Below are positions 13,101 to 21,849 of a stretch of 64,000 bases of DNA, piece by piece. How positions within the stretch are numbered: position 1 is the first letter of the stretch; every line of letters starts with the position of its first letter. A program made the position numbers and the translations under genes. The stretch is taken from NCBI GenBank assembly GCA_028829895.1, contig CM054181.1, positions 99,560,360 to 99,624,359 of the forward strand, read 5' to 3'. The notes under the pieces were generated by a model that saw only the letters and a program-made list of their open reading frames with translations, had not been told where the DNA came from and made no database searches. The DNA comes from Sinotaia quadrata. Taxonomy: Eukaryota; Mollusca; Gastropoda; Architaenioglossa; Viviparidae.

Positions 13101-16100
13101 AAAATACTAACACAAAATATTGTAAACAATGACAGAAACTGAAAAGATCTTTGCTTACTAAACAATGAAATGCAAAAGTGAACTATGTCTTTAATTTGTT
13201 TGACTTGATATATGTTTACAAATGCATGCTGTCCATGGAGGTGGGTGAAAATTATTTGCTGATTATGGTGATATATATTTCTGTTAAACCCAGGTCTGAA
13301 TGTCACTAACTACAGGCAGGTTTTTACTCTTTAAAAAAATATTCCAGCCAGAGCCCAGATACTAAAACACCTATTTGTAAAGAATTTATTCTATAAGTGA
13401 TTTGGATGGCTTCTAAAGTGTTATTTTCTCTACATTCATATATACACGAGGCATTGCATCCTTTCCTTAACAATGATTCAGAAAATATATAACTAGTAAG
13501 CAAAATCTTGATAACCTTATTTAGATGTTATAATATATTAAACCATATAATTCATGTTTAGATGTTACAGGTTGATAAATATTATTATTTATTCAAAGAG
13601 GTACAGATTATCACAAATGATAAAAAAATGTCCTAATTTAATTTTAAAGTAAATTTCATTTAATTTTAAAGTAAAAATTTGTTTCTATAAGCTCCTGCTA
13701 ATCTCTGTATGTTAAAGGCATTTGTTCATTCAACTCATGTTAGTTAAAAATTGAAGAATTTTTTTTAACAAATGGGGCATATTTCATGTGTTTTGTCAGT
13801 CCATTTAAATACATTTAAAGAATTCTGTATTTAAAAATTATAAAATAAGACTATCCCCTCTCCCCATCCCAAAATACTGTTGCCTTACATTTGTATTCCT
13901 AGATTTCTTCTTTACTGGTACAGCATACAGGTCTTTAGCCTCCTCCACATCTGCACTGTCTGGTTCTAAAATGAAGTACATACCACCTGTAATAAATCCA
14001 AATATATATTAAAGAAAATAAAACCTATTATGTTAGACTGTTCTGACTGTAATGTGCAGAACATCTCTTAGTGCAGTACTGCTTTTAAAAAAAATTCCTT
14101 GGACAACTGTAGAATTAATCTTGATTGTTCCAAATGTAATATGCATTACATGAATTGCATATTATGTGGGGTTGCATTTTTCTTTTAAATCTCTCAGTAA
14201 ACTGCCTAATTATACCAGATTGTTAAAAAATAATGAGCATAACAATATGAAATATTAACTTTAACCCATTCAATGGTGGAGGGCCATATAAGTGCCTTTA
14301 TCTAAATATAGCTAGAAAGTCAGAGGGCCGTATGTGGTTAATGCACAAGCATGCTTATTGTTACTAATGTTAGTCATTCTAAATGAGCCAATTAGTGAAG
14401 CAAATAAGTGTTTCCCTTAGCAGACAATCTGTATCAATTCTACCATTGAATAGCTGTAATTAGATTGCTGATGTGATAGAAAGAGCATGTTTTTCTGGTA
14501 CACACACAGATCAGCAGCCGTGGCATCTTGTGCTGAGAGAAATTTTTGCAAGTCATAGCTTCAAGTTGTAATGATTTTGATTTAGGGGACACTATATGTG
14601 ACCCCACAGCTAGATCAGAGTATGACCCAGATGATGATTCATCTAAGGAGGAATATTTTCCAGCTCCTAGTGATTTCATGGAAAACAGTGGTGACAAAGA
14701 GACCAGTCACCAATTTACATTTATCGTTCAATAGGCCACAAGGAACACCCCAACCTTTTGCTGGAAGTAGTGGATTACAAATCCCATTTGCACAAAATGC
14801 TACAGTACTTGATATTTTTCAAGCATTTTTACCTGAGAATTTTGTGCAAAAAATTGTCGAGTACACTAATATATGGCTGTGCTGCAAGTACAACCAGACA
14901 TTCGTGAAGAGTCCCATATCAGACAAGGCAATATGGAGGTATGTGAAAATTTGCCTGCATACTGAACTCATAAAATGACTTGAAACAATGAGTTCATTAT
15001 ATTCTTACTGCCTGATACTGAACTCATGAAATGACTTGAAACAATGAGTTCATTATAGTCTTATTACTGAAGATGTTGAGGTATATCAAGGAATGTTTTA
15101 TTGCTTAAACTGTTGTAAAATTTTCATTACTGTTTAATATGTTAATTTAACTGATTTCTATAATATAGTAAGTTTTGTTGTATTTAACAGAATAAAGTAA
15201 ATGAACAAAAGTTTATGAAAAAGTGAAAAAGAAAAAAAGCAGCATTTTCAACTCTCACTATATCTAAACTTAACATTATGCATTAAAATAAAATCCTAAA
15301 AACCTGTTTACACCTTAACAGTGGTATGTCTTCTAATACAGGTCATTGTATCTCCTAATGCTATTGTATAAATCATTGTGGACAATATATATTTTTACAT
15401 TGTTTATAAATGTTAAGCCCTGTTTGACTACATTGACAAAAATGTAATATGTTCTCTCTTTCTTTTATATTTTCTCTCTCTCACACATGCACATGCACAT
15501 GCGCGCATGCGCGCACGCACGCACACAAACACACACACACACGCACACGCACGCGCACACACACACACTACAAAACTTTCTATACCTTGTTGAGGTGGAG
15601 ACACCTCATCTTCATTAACAGCTCTCCTTTCAAATGTTGGGGTGGGAACTCTCTCTCTATCAGAGTAGCTTTTCCTGTTGTTCTTATTTGGCCTTGTTCT
15701 AAAACTTACTGTGGAATATCTAGTAAAAGCATTTTTTTAAAAAATAAATAAAAAATAAATACTTGGAAAACTAAAGTAAAATACACATTATTTGAAACTA
15801 TAATAATATTACTAGTAAAATAACAAATTTAATATTTTCTTTAAATTCATATTTCATAAAGATAATAGTTTTCCATAATAGTAACATGTTTTGTATAATG
15901 AATTAACCTCTTATTGTGCAAAATGATGTATTGACAAATGAACACTAATATGCATCCAGTATTAGGGTCTAAAAATTCCAATCATTTTCTGGTTGATGAG
16001 GTAAAGTTGTCAATAACGCAGATGAATGAAGCAGGATTGTACACTATAAATTATGGAACACTGATAAATAATTGTACACCATATATATGCAATACAGAAC

Positions 16101-19100
16101 ACTGATACAGGATTGTATACTATAAATTATGCAATAAGGATCACTAACAGAGGATTGTACACTATAAATTATGTAATTAGGAACACTGAACTAGGATTGT
16201 ACACTATACGTTATGTAATATGGAACACTGATAGAGGATTGTACACTATAAACTAAGTACACTGTAATATGAAACACTGACACAGGATTGTACACTAAAA
16301 TTTATGCAATATAGAACACTGATACAGGATTGTACACTGTAAATTGTATAATATGGAATACTGATTCAAAAAGGGAAGATATATAGTTAGGAAATTCTAT
16401 AATTGAGTTAATGTACACTTTCAGTGATATACTACTTTAGAAGTATATGTTCATCTTCCCCTGCCTGACAAACTTACTAAATTACAATTTTCTATCATAT
16501 GGTAATGTGGTAAATGTTAATAAAAAGATTAACAAATCTAGATATCAACAAATGTACACAGTGGTTTATATTTTGATTAATTTTCCTATTTTCTCTGCAC
16601 CCAACTCAACCAAACTAACAAAATCAATTTCCAAAAGTGGCAATTTAGGACAATACAAACATTTTCTAAACTTAAAGTAGACACTTGTCCAATCCCTACA
16701 GTGACCATCACTTACCTAAGCTATCCTGACATATCAGTTATATGCACAACCCAGGGTTCCTGGGTTTCAAACTAATTTTCAAAGTTTCAAAGTTTCAAAC
16801 TAATTTTCCAGACCTTTTCCTGAGTGTTAAATCCCAGACCTAAACTAAGAACAGTAATTCACAAAACACCTAAATATGGCTAACAATTTGATAACCAAAA
16901 AATTTTGCAGAATGCAATAGAGGCGGTGTGATGATCAAACCATGGGGCAAATTACACTCTTTGTGTTCTGTTATTTCTTTTTTCTATATTAATAATCAGT
17001 AATTGATAGCTACTAGTTACAGCTAACAACTGCAAGGCTGATTATGCAATCTGCCAAACCCACATATGCTACACACAATAAAGGACTGAGGTCAAGTTCA
17101 ATGATTATGCGTGGGCAGTGGAAATGTACAGGAGGAAGGGTGACAGTAAGAGTGGGTGAAGGTGATAAGATAAGGGATGCCCTTATATGGACATTTGCAT
17201 TCCATTTGATGATGCAAGAGAACTTGACCCAGAGTCATTCATATACATGTTGCTGATAGACCCATGCATTATTACGTGCTTTTCCCACACCATATAGAAG
17301 GGTTGAAATCTGCATAGATGAGAAGAAGATTTTGCATGTTTATTGAGAGAGGTAAATATATTGACTTCTCAGAAATTATTGTTATATATTATTGATTAGA
17401 GTTTTGTGTAGAATGCTTGTACATTTTTACTAATGATTGTTGTGTGAAACTAATACATATCTCTTTCAGAGAAGGTTATGTGGTGCTAGTAATAATTCAT
17501 GCTGTATGTACATATGATGAAATGGAGATAAGCACTTGTATACAAGACAAGCAGGTTTTTTGTCCTGTCATAACTGATCAGAAAATTATTAAAAATGAAA
17601 TTGAAAGTGAAAAATCACTTCTGTAAGTTGAAGAGCGGGAGATTAGAGATAAGACCAGGAGATTCTTCTGCTCAAAATGGCTGATTTGGAATATGCTAGA
17701 AATTGCTGATGCAATCCAAACCAGTTCCAAATAGATGAATAGTTTTTATTATCCAATGATTAATATTTACAGGAATGAGACCAGCCAATGGACTGAGATC
17801 AAAAGTTTACCTGCTGCAGAGAATTCTATTGTCTAATTACTTGAATTTGGAGTGGCAAGAAGTCCAGTCATGAAAGGAGGCCATTAACTTAATGGTGAGT
17901 TAACTGACTGATTGAGAGAGAATGGACTTAGAAATATTTCATGCATTTCTGCTATTATATGTTATACTTGTGTTTTACGTAGAGAAGTATTATGTGAACA
18001 GACTATTATTTTTACAAAGTGTGAACTAAGATGATTGTATAATAATGCTTGACACTTGACATTGTTTCTAGTGAACCTCTTCATAAATTATTATACTGTA
18101 TTTATTATGCTGTGTGCGTATATCGGGCTAATAAATACTGTTGCAGGAAACTAGGTTGAGACTTGAATGGAAGAAAGAATGGAGTTAAATATGGATAAAC
18201 TGGAAATTCAGGATTTGCTCCCTGATTATATTTACAGGGAAAAGGCAGCCTTCTCTTGCTTTACTGGAATCTCCTGGTTTACTGAATTATTAACCGCTAT
18301 AACCATGGTAGACGTGAGAAGTACCTACCACAGTGTGTAAGTGTAAGAAATACACTGCACTCCATTGTTGTATCATGGCAAGATATGCTGACTAAATTGA
18401 GCAATTTCTAGTACATGGAAGTTACTGGAAATTGCTACAATTGTTATTCTGCTTGATGGAGCTAATACAGAGGGTTAGCCTCAAGAGAATAGCAGATAAT
18501 CAGTGCTCTACAATGTGAGAAAAGAAACAGGTGGAATTGTCATTAATGTAAACAATAAACTTTTGGCTTTGTTATGAATAGTGCATGAAAAGATTACTGC
18601 AACTTTCACTTATACAAGGTTATGTAGAAACTATTATCGCTTATCCCTAATAACTCCATTTATGTTCTCTGATAAGAACTATCCTGTGATTTGTATTGAC
18701 ACTAATCTATTAAATTGTGTGTTAGGATATAAGACTGTATAGATATTAAAATTATTTTAACATGGTTTTGTGTAAATATAAATGTCAAGTAATCTTTTTA
18801 TTGTATTTGTTATATGTATATTTGATTGTTGATTTCATAAATTTATTGTTAAATTAGATTGTTAGATTAAAAGATGGATTTATCTTCTCCTTCAGTAAGA
18901 AGTTTTCCTCCTATGGAAATATTGTGTGATGATAAATGTTAGTCTTTAATGTTGTGGAAGAAAGAAAATGTTTACAATGCCCTCATATCTGCCAAGTGAG
19001 AGACGAATGGTATCTGGTGGAGAATTATTAATTAGTGGTGTCAATGGGTACCCAGGAACCTGTTGCCCTGCTAATAGTAATACCCAGGTAGTAAAATTGT

Positions 19101-19150
19101 GAATGGGTACCTGTTATAATGTGGCCATTGGCACAGAAATGGGTAATGCG

Positions 19151-19185
<35 letters not shown>

Positions 19186-20716
19186 TGTGTGCGTGCTTGC
19201 ATGCATGCATGTGCCGGCAGAGGCAAGCCAATCACGAGATAGATGAGAGAGCTGACACTGGTGGCTCAATTTAGCACGCTTTCCCCTGCCTTCCCTCCAG
19301 TCACACATGCATCCCATTCATAGATGGCAGCATGGTAAATCATGCCAGCCGTGGCAGCCGCTGTACCTAGATCTAATTATGTGTGACATGGATCACTGTA
19401 GCTCGTGCTCTTTCCTGTGCTCGTTAACATATGTAGCATGTTAATAGACTTCAGTAAACAAACTTGTCAATATTTTAATGTCAATAAATTAAATAATAAC
19501 ATTGTTAACATTTTAATATTGGTAAGACATCGTTTGTGTGGAGTCACGCCAAGCAATTGGATAGTGACACGGTGAAATGCAATCAATGTGATGAAATTTT
19601 GTCAGCAAAGGGCAACTAAACTTGATGCCCTATTTTTAAATATGTTATTGTTGTTGACATTTTATTTAGTTTACTTTAGTTTATGTAATGACTGATCATA
19701 TTAAAAATAAAAGTTTGCATTGTACATATAGAGATCATAACTAATAGTAAGTCACTAGAAGCATAACACTGGCTACTGTGTGTTTCAAGCCATTCAAAAT
19801 ATGGATGGGTACCCAGGCAGCTTTTAAAAAAAAAAATTGACAGCCCTATTATTATTACATAAATTAAGATTCTCATCACTTGTAATTAAATTTGTTATGG
19901 ATAATTAATTAAATAATAATAATCATTACTGGGTTTAACTAGGTCAGTAGGTGGCACTGGCATCAAAGACTGTAAAAATTAAATTTTATAATTAAAAAGA
20001 CATTATTCTTCATTAAGCATGCCTTATTAATTAAGAATTGGATAATATAATATTGTTTTTCATTGTTTTATGCATTTCATTTGTCTTCACATACATGTAT
20101 TATATTTATTACTCTGTTAACTTCTGTTATTGTACATGAGTAAATTTCAAGATACTTTCCTTAATTATTATAATTTGTGCAATATAATATTCACAAATAA
20201 AATGACTATTCATATTCAAATATAAGTATACTGCTTATTTTACATATTTTTTAAACATCTATAGTAAAACAAAATTTCATTTTTGTGTGCAAAGTGAACA
20301 ACCGATTTTTGGCCATTGTTGCACAGCAGCACTAAACTATTTAATTGTTTCTGATAGCATTTATAACATCTACATATTAATTTGAAGGTACAGGTTTAAC
20401 TGACTATTGTTTAAATGTATTAATTTTACTAAATTTTGTAAAAATTCTAACAACGGGTAATTTACAGTATTACCCAGCTTCCTCCAGCTGACCGTAGTCA
20501 TTAAGACTGCTGTCTGGGTCACTCAGAGGATCATCTCCAAAAGCCTGTGTCGGTTCTGCAATTGCTCTGCTAAGGAATGAAGAACCAAATAAAGCTGAGG
20601 CTAACCCCAGAGGGGTGCCAGACGGTGCTTTTGGTGGCGGACTGTTAGGTACAGCTGTGAATACTGCAGTCGGAACAAGAGCTGGTCCTATATTCTCCTG
20701 CCAAAATATACAAAAC

Positions 20717-20785
<69 letters not shown>

Positions 20786-21267
20786 ATTATTAAGTTAGTT
20801 TTGCACGATCGCTCTCTTTATACAATATATTTATAAACATATACTATCATTAAAGATTTATTTTACTGTTTAGCCGTCAACTAAGAGTGATCTCCCTTTT
20901 AATGGTTGCTAAGAAAAACTTTAAATATTCTTTAACTGCTATTTATATTTTCAACAATAAAATAAAGTATAGCACACCCAAAATTCATCCGAAATGTAAA
21001 TTATTAGAGTGAATATCCTGCAAAATACTGGATAAACGTTATCAAAACTATATCTCTTGTTGCCTTACAGTGGAAAGGCGGAAATCTAGCGACGCGTCTT
21101 GACACATTCGATGCCTTACACTCAAACTTGACAAAACAACATCTTAAGCCAAAACCAACTTTCTTTATGAATTTTTAGCAACAAATACTAGAATTAAAAA
21201 TCAAGTAAAGCTTCTGAAAACTTACCAATGTTGCAATATGAGTTTTTTTCTTCCCTCGTCGCAGCAT
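1104..21267 (-). CDS. CEP89: CEP89 copy A, spliced, 11 exons, C-terminal half outside window
   Basis: Centrosomal protein 89 is a coiled-coil component of mother-centriole distal appendages needed for ciliogenesis (family knowledge). Joined exons give 390 or 397 residues, depending on exon 8/9 splicing. Matches to vertebrate CEP89 as I recall it: a basic N-terminus (MLRRGKKK), a Pro-rich stretch followed by an Ala/Leu patch, a TRPN segment, the DLYAVP motif, a first coiled coil (EIEQLKDENKQLQTEV), the ELSKYQSKYRPLS block and the GPIPSWL motif. Human CEP89 is about 780 residues, so roughly half is present; no later exon is visible in 1-1103. All junctions are GT-AG and keep phase. The gene is head to head with copy B and shares its upstream region. 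No disabling lesion is visible, so it looks functional. The family call is firm; the exact splice pattern of exons 7-9 is less so. Confidence 0.9.
1155..1864 (-). other. CEP89 copy A intron 10, homologous to copy B intron 10
   Basis: Several blocks match copy B intron 10 in mirror orientation: the first 20 bases after the donor, a TTTGGTATAGA block (A about 1620-1630, B about 40830), CCACCCTTAGCAC (A about 1530, B about 40910) and GGGATAGGGC (A about 1355, B about 41030). This is the clearest non-coding homology between the two arms apart from the promoter end. Confidence 0.75.
1865..2010 (-). CDS. CEP89: CEP89 copy A exon 10
   Basis: 146 nt, phase 1 in, phase 0 out. Encodes DNEGADTMLRNHYVQEMKKE followed by a coiled coil ending LSCELSKYQSKYRPLSSEE. 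The RLxxELSxYQxKxRxLSxEE block is diagnostic for CEP89. Same length as copy B exon 10; its last 50 nt and the first 20 nt of the intron are identical to B. Confidence 0.92.
2011..3004 (-). other. CEP89 copy A intron 9
   Basis: No further exon seen. Holds the 60-bp minisatellite at about 2400-2637; the rest is AT-rich without recognisable structure. Confidence 0.6.
2400..2637. repeat. Minisatellite, about 60 bp x 4
   Basis: Units contain CCTGCTAATCCTA, AAGAGGTATCATCCCTGTCA and GTGTACATTTCA in order. Copies differ by several substitutions and small indels. Confidence 0.8.
3005..3032 (-). CDS. CEP89: CEP89 copy A candidate microexon 9 (28 nt)
   Basis: Between GCAG and GTAAGT lies a 28-nt stretch reading SLPDTSYVN in phase 0, out in phase 1. 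It fits between exon 8 spliced at the upstream donor (3180) and exon 10. If exon 8 ends at 3173, this exon must be skipped. Strong donor, short pyrimidine tract; probably alternative. Confidence 0.5.
3173..3325 (-). CDS. CEP89: CEP89 copy A exon 8 (coiled coil, absent from copy B)
   Basis: 153 nt, phase 1 to 1. Encodes ASRASLKSSHLSHSTPVHTE then the heptad-like VEIEQLKDENKQLQTEVLNY and KRVVEALRVG. It corresponds to the first coiled coil of vertebrate CEP89 (around REKFEALKEENMDLNNMN). A second in-phase donor lies 7 nt upstream (exon would end at 3180) and then pairs with microexon 9. I found no counterpart in copy B between 36735 and 40347. Confidence 0.8.
3366..3545. repeat. Direct duplication, about 85-95 bp units
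   Basis: A block starting GATCTGACTTAATAACTTAA and ending with CAAAACACAATTTAAA occurs twice back to back; the second copy has an extra TAGGCATACC segment. Confidence 0.85.
4682..4765. repeat. Short tandem repeat, about 30 bp x 3
   Basis: Three neighbouring copies of an (A)TTTGGTGAAGATTT-ACA(C)(T)CT unit with one shortened copy. Confidence 0.75.
5399..5536 (-). CDS. CEP89: CEP89 copy A exon 7
   Basis: 138 nt, phase 1 to 1. Encodes EFDIDSNEVDGPPSALKTGV, then HFSLEPHDEAKEDAYVF and LREQQESK. The donor is weak (AAAAG/GTTGGA) but is the only site nearby that fits the phase of exons 8 and 10, and it is conserved in copy B. Read-through would add 15 residues and stop at 5352-5354. Confidence 0.75.
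5537..6960 (-). other. CEP89 copy A intron 6
   Basis: Most of it is the imperfect repeat array at about 5950-6720. The rest is AT-rich without recognised features. Confidence 0.6.
5950..6720. repeat. Imperfect tandem array with pyrimidine-rich inserts
   Basis: An ACAATGCAA(T/C)ATAAAGCTGG(C/T)CATGTG core recurs about six times at roughly 90-120 bp spacing, separated by CTTTCTTTCC/CCCTCCCTCC tracts or by a CACATGCTTGAAGGTCAAGG block. Overlapping reading frames on both strands here are low complexity and not genes. Confidence 0.75.
6961..7036 (-). CDS. CEP89: CEP89 copy A exon 6
   Basis: 76 nt, phase 0 in, phase 1 out. Encodes MLKTPMKQVLGSHHGSSSGV and ETMIG. Same length and a strong match to copy B exon 6 (KQV-GS--GSSSG). 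Acceptor CCACAG, donor GTCTGG. Confidence 0.85.
7437..7616. mobile_element. hAT-type MITE, 180 bp, near-perfect 8-bp target duplication
   Basis: Left end CAGCCTTTTTCAACCTGG, right end reading inward AAGGGTTTCTTAACCTGG. Flanked by TTCTAGAG (7429-7436) and TTCTATAG (7617-7624), an 8-bp target duplication with one change. AT-rich inside, no coding capacity. Size, ends and target duplication fit a non-autonomous hAT element. Confidence 0.75.
7700..9430 (+). mobile_element. Dead non-LTR retrotransposon (LINE) with reverse transcriptase remnants
   Basis: Plus-strand conceptual fragments, broken by stops and at least one frameshift near 8490, follow LINE reverse-transcriptase order: a DNIPAELVQEG segment (about 7960), QNYRTISL (about 8125), AGFRPGQSTIEQIFNLRLL (about 8240), FVDFKNVFDRVWHA (about 8335), GVRQGCSLSPILFNIFLE (8501), CFAEDI at the FADD catalytic box (about 8628, first Asp changed to Glu), then AEKTKL and FKYLGTIMTDEG. 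The tail (9162-9407) has the WYGHVTQSTGLAKTI and EWRKLV-RSSV-P motifs seen at the C-terminus of RTE-like LINEs. Antisense to copy A. Inactive; exact clade unresolved. Confidence 0.85.
9896..10003 (-). CDS. CEP89: CEP89 copy A exon 5
   Basis: 108 nt, phase 0 to 0, 36 codons. Encodes KSQQNSDFQSDEASLDRTQQ followed by a VNQAMQEVHDLQDET helix. Copy B exon 5 is 7 codons shorter but keeps the RTQQ/HTQQ...MQ(E/A)V core. Acceptor CTTTCAG, donor GTGAAT. Confidence 0.87.
10642..10770. repeat. Tandem duplication, 67 bp x 2
   Basis: GAACTTTTTGATCA-CTTATATAATGGACACTGAAAGATCC and following text occur twice with a 67-bp period and few differences. Confidence 0.85.
11370..11770. repeat. Minisatellite, about 90-110 bp x 4
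   Basis: Units of CAGCTAGCAATTAACATCAA, ATATAATAATTATCATACTA, GAGAGTTAAATAATTTATTT and a TATGACAATATTAAT tail; about four copies, the middle ones most alike. Confidence 0.8.
12303..12470. repeat. AT-only satellite, about 20 bp x 8
   Basis: TTTAAAGAATTTATATTTTA repeats about eight times, nearly exact apart from small slippage. Confidence 0.9.
12905..13235. repeat. Nested duplication, 219-bp spacing
   Basis: GACAGAAACTGAAAAGATCT and following AAACAATGAAATGCAAAAGT start at about 12910 and again at about 13129. A shorter GTGAACTATGTCTTTAATTT piece also recurs at about 13010. Confidence 0.8.
13889..13986 (-). CDS. CEP89: CEP89 copy A exon 4 (DLYAVP motif)
   Basis: 98 nt, phase 1 in, phase 0 out. 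Encodes GMYFILEPDSADVEEAKDLY and then AVPVKKKS. DLYAVP is a recognisable vertebrate CEP89 motif. Same length as copy B exon 4. Acceptor TTACAG, donor GTAAGG. Confidence 0.9.
14265..14978 (+). mobile_element. piggyBac-family transposase relic (N-terminal part)
   Basis: A TTAA (14261-14264) precedes CCCATTCAATGG, a piggyBac-like end. Downstream, two overlapping plus-strand frames, offset by a frameshift near 14700-14740, encode an acidic region (EYDPDDDSSKEEYFPAPSDF) followed by FAGSSGLQIPFAQNATVLDI and FQAFLPENFVQKIVEYTN. That second part matches the start of the piggyBac DDE domain (FTG-PG...T-LD-F--F-----I--I--ETN). The catalytic core is missing and no right end was found. Antisense to copy A. 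Confidence 0.75.
14958..15062. repeat. Tandem duplication, about 55 bp x 2
   Basis: ACTGAACTCAT(A/G)AAATGACTT, then GAAACAATGAGTTCATTATA, twice. It sits at the broken 3' side of the piggyBac relic. AACTCAT and ATGAGTT are also a small inverted pair within each unit. Confidence 0.8.
15480..15569. repeat. CA-rich microsatellite with CG interruptions
   Basis: CACA/CGCA alternation about 20 bp beyond the exon 3 donor of copy A. Potential alternating purine-pyrimidine (Z-DNA-like) tract. Confidence 0.9.
15586..15719 (-). CDS. CEP89: CEP89 copy A exon 3
   Basis: 134 nt, phase 2 in, phase 1 out. Encodes YSTVSFRTRPNKNNRKSY followed by an Arg-rich then acidic stretch ending SPPQQ. Aligns with the YATTSQLRPRPN region of vertebrate CEP89 and with copy B exon 3 at 27886. 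Acceptor TTTTACTAG is the same in both copies. Confidence 0.88.
16018..16375. repeat. Minisatellite, about 50 bp x 7
   Basis: Units of AGGATTGTACACTATAAATT, ATG-AATA-GGAACACTGATA; about seven imperfect copies. Confidence 0.85.
19153..19195. repeat. GT microsatellite
   Basis: About 20 GT dinucleotides with a TATG interruption, inside the hAT element. Confidence 0.95.
19524..19619 (+). pseudogene. BED-type zinc-finger remnant of hAT transposase
   Basis: Reads KTSFVWSHAKQLDSDTVKCN then QCDEILSAKGN and stop. The FVW aromatic start, C-x2-C (CNQC) and LSAKGN fit the first half of a BED finger; the His ligands are lost beyond the stop. Supports the hAT assignment of the host element. Confidence 0.7.
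20474..20697 (-). CDS. CEP89: CEP89 copy A exon 2
   Basis: 224 nt, 74 codons plus 2 nt (phase 2). Encodes the Pro/Ala-rich N-terminal region with PNSPPPKAPSGTPLG, then an Ala/Leu patch and the acidic DDPLSDPDSSLNDYGQLEEAG. The Pro-rich then Ala/Leu order matches vertebrate CEP89. The acceptor is preceded by a very long CT microsatellite (20719-20782) that probably serves as polypyrimidine tract. Donor GGTAATA. Confidence 0.88.
20719..20782. repeat. GA/CT microsatellite at a splice acceptor
   Basis: About 32 GA dinucleotides on the plus strand, i.e. CT on the copy A sense strand, ending about 20 nt before the exon 2 acceptor at 20698. Absent from the matching place in copy B. Confidence 0.95.
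20884..20917 (-). promoter_or_regulatory. Mirrored intron 1 block with RFX-like half-site (copy A)
   Basis: TTTTCTTAGCAACCATT then AAAAGGGAGATCACTCT on the sense strand. The same block stands in copy B intron 1 (22579-22613) in mirror orientation although the surrounding intron has diverged. GTTGCTA is the half-site of X-boxes bound by RFX factors, which drive many ciliary genes (known biology); the second half-site is poor. Function is inferred. Confidence 0.4.
21226..21267 (-). CDS. CEP89: CEP89 copy A exon 1 (start codon)
   Basis: Fourteen codons, MLRRGKKKTHIATL, then donor GTAAGT. Start chosen because the basic RRGKK patch matches the RRGRR patch near the vertebrate CEP89 N-terminus, A stands at -3, and an NRF1-like promoter palindrome lies about 40 bp upstream. 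Ends in phase 0. Confidence 0.85.
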
Positions 21268-21306
21268 TTTGCAGTGTTCTTTGGTTGTATTATCCACAAA
21301 AAAAAG

Positions 21307-21318
21307 TGCGCATGCGCA
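21307..21318. promoter_or_regulatory. NRF1-type site, copy A side
   Basis: TGCGCATGCGCA, a perfect 12-bp palindrome and a perfect match to the NRF1 consensus YGCGCAYGCGCR, 40 bp upstream of the copy A start codon. CG-containing words are rare in this AT-rich window, which makes chance less likely. Confidence 0.65.
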
Positions 21319-21721
21319 GAGTCAAAATTGTTTCGTCTGCTATGAACCGGAAATTCCTTTGCTTTTATTATTTACCATTTTATGGCCTTTGGAAGTTTTG
21401 GTGGAAAGCAGTGGTCACTGTTAAATTAAGGAACAGTGGCAGTACAGAATTGTTTTCTATTTAGAAGAACAGACTTTTAAGTATATATACTGGTGCATCT
21501 TTTCTTTTTTTAAAAACTAACAAATTGAAATAATAATTTAATACAATGTGCATAAATTTATTAAATATTATGGAACAGATCGCATCTTTGTCATATAGTT
21601 GTATTTAGAATATTGTCACTTAGTTAAATTAACTAATTACAAAATTGCAAATTTTCAAAATAATAATTAGGGATTATTTGTAATAGGCCTATTTGTTATT
21701 TGAAAACCCAACATTCTTCAC

Positions 21722-21849
21722 CAGGTTTTCTCAACCGCGGTTCTGCGAAAGATCATGATAAAAATACAACCAAAAAATGATAACTTTTATGCAGGGTTCC
21801 TAAGACTTGAATATTATTTTCTCCAGGGTAAAAAGGTTTTGAAAAGCTG
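21722..21849. mobile_element. Probable hAT-type MITE at the centre of the spacer
   Basis: Left end CAGGTTTTCTCAACC, right end reversed CAGCTTTTCAAAACC, 128 bp apart. Flanking 8-mers (TTCTTCAC and ACCTACAC) match at 5 of 8 positions, so the target duplication is only suggestive. Sits close to the midpoint between the two exon 1 copies. Confidence 0.5.

Larger units (their letters stand above)
10004..13888 (-). other. CEP89 copy A intron 4, minisatellite-rich
   Basis: About 3.9 kb with no recognised gene. It contains at least four tandem arrays, listed separately, in strongly AT-rich sequence. Confidence 0.6.
13987..15585 (-). other. CEP89 copy A intron 3
   Basis: Holds the piggyBac relic (about 14265-14978), a direct duplication after it (14958-15062) and a CA/CG-rich microsatellite next to exon 3 (15480-15569). 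Confidence 0.6.
19033..19848 (+). mobile_element. Non-autonomous hAT element, 816 bp, nested in R1
   Basis: Left end TAGTGGTGTCAATGGGTACC, right end (reversed) TAGGGCTGTCAATTTT: imperfect terminal inverted repeats of hAT type. Target duplication TTATTAAT (19025-19032) and TTATTATT (19849-19856), 7 of 8 matching; the empty site is visible in R1 copy 3 (ATTATTAATAACATAAAT). A BED-finger remnant lies inside (19524-19619). The rest holds a GT microsatellite and no transposase core. Confidence 0.8.
17683..19935 (+). mobile_element. Unknown dispersed repeat R1, copy 1 (5' truncated, interrupted by hAT)
   Basis: Matches copy 3 (35003-36600) over most of its length, e.g. ATGCTAGAAATTGCTGATGC near the left end and GTATCGGGCTAATAAATACTG in the middle. 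The hAT element at 19033-19848 splits it; the tail resumes ACATAAATTAAGATTCTCAT and ends in an AATAATAAT run. Lacks the GGAGTAAATTT left end. No coding domain found. Confidence 0.75.
15720..20473 (-). other. CEP89 copy A intron 2
   Basis: About 4.75 kb. Contains a 50-bp minisatellite (16018-16375), unknown repeat R1 copy 1 (17683-19935) with a nested hAT element, and AT-rich text. No exon of another gene recognised; plus-strand reading frames at 16447, 17044 and 17417 lack any domain or homologue I know. Confidence 0.6.
20698..21225 (-). other. CEP89 copy A intron 1
   Basis: 528 bp. Contains the CT tract at its 3' end and two blocks mirrored in copy B intron 1: GTGTCAAGACGCGT (about 21090-21105) and the 20884-20917 block. 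No gene content. Confidence 0.75.

Noticed and set aside
15449..15751. 100-codon plus-strand frame rich in His/Thr
   Set aside because: CA/CG microsatellite plus the antisense of copy A exon 3.
21228..21464. 78-codon plus-strand frame across the promoter
   Set aside because: Antisense to copy A exon 1 and over the NRF1-like site; chance frame.
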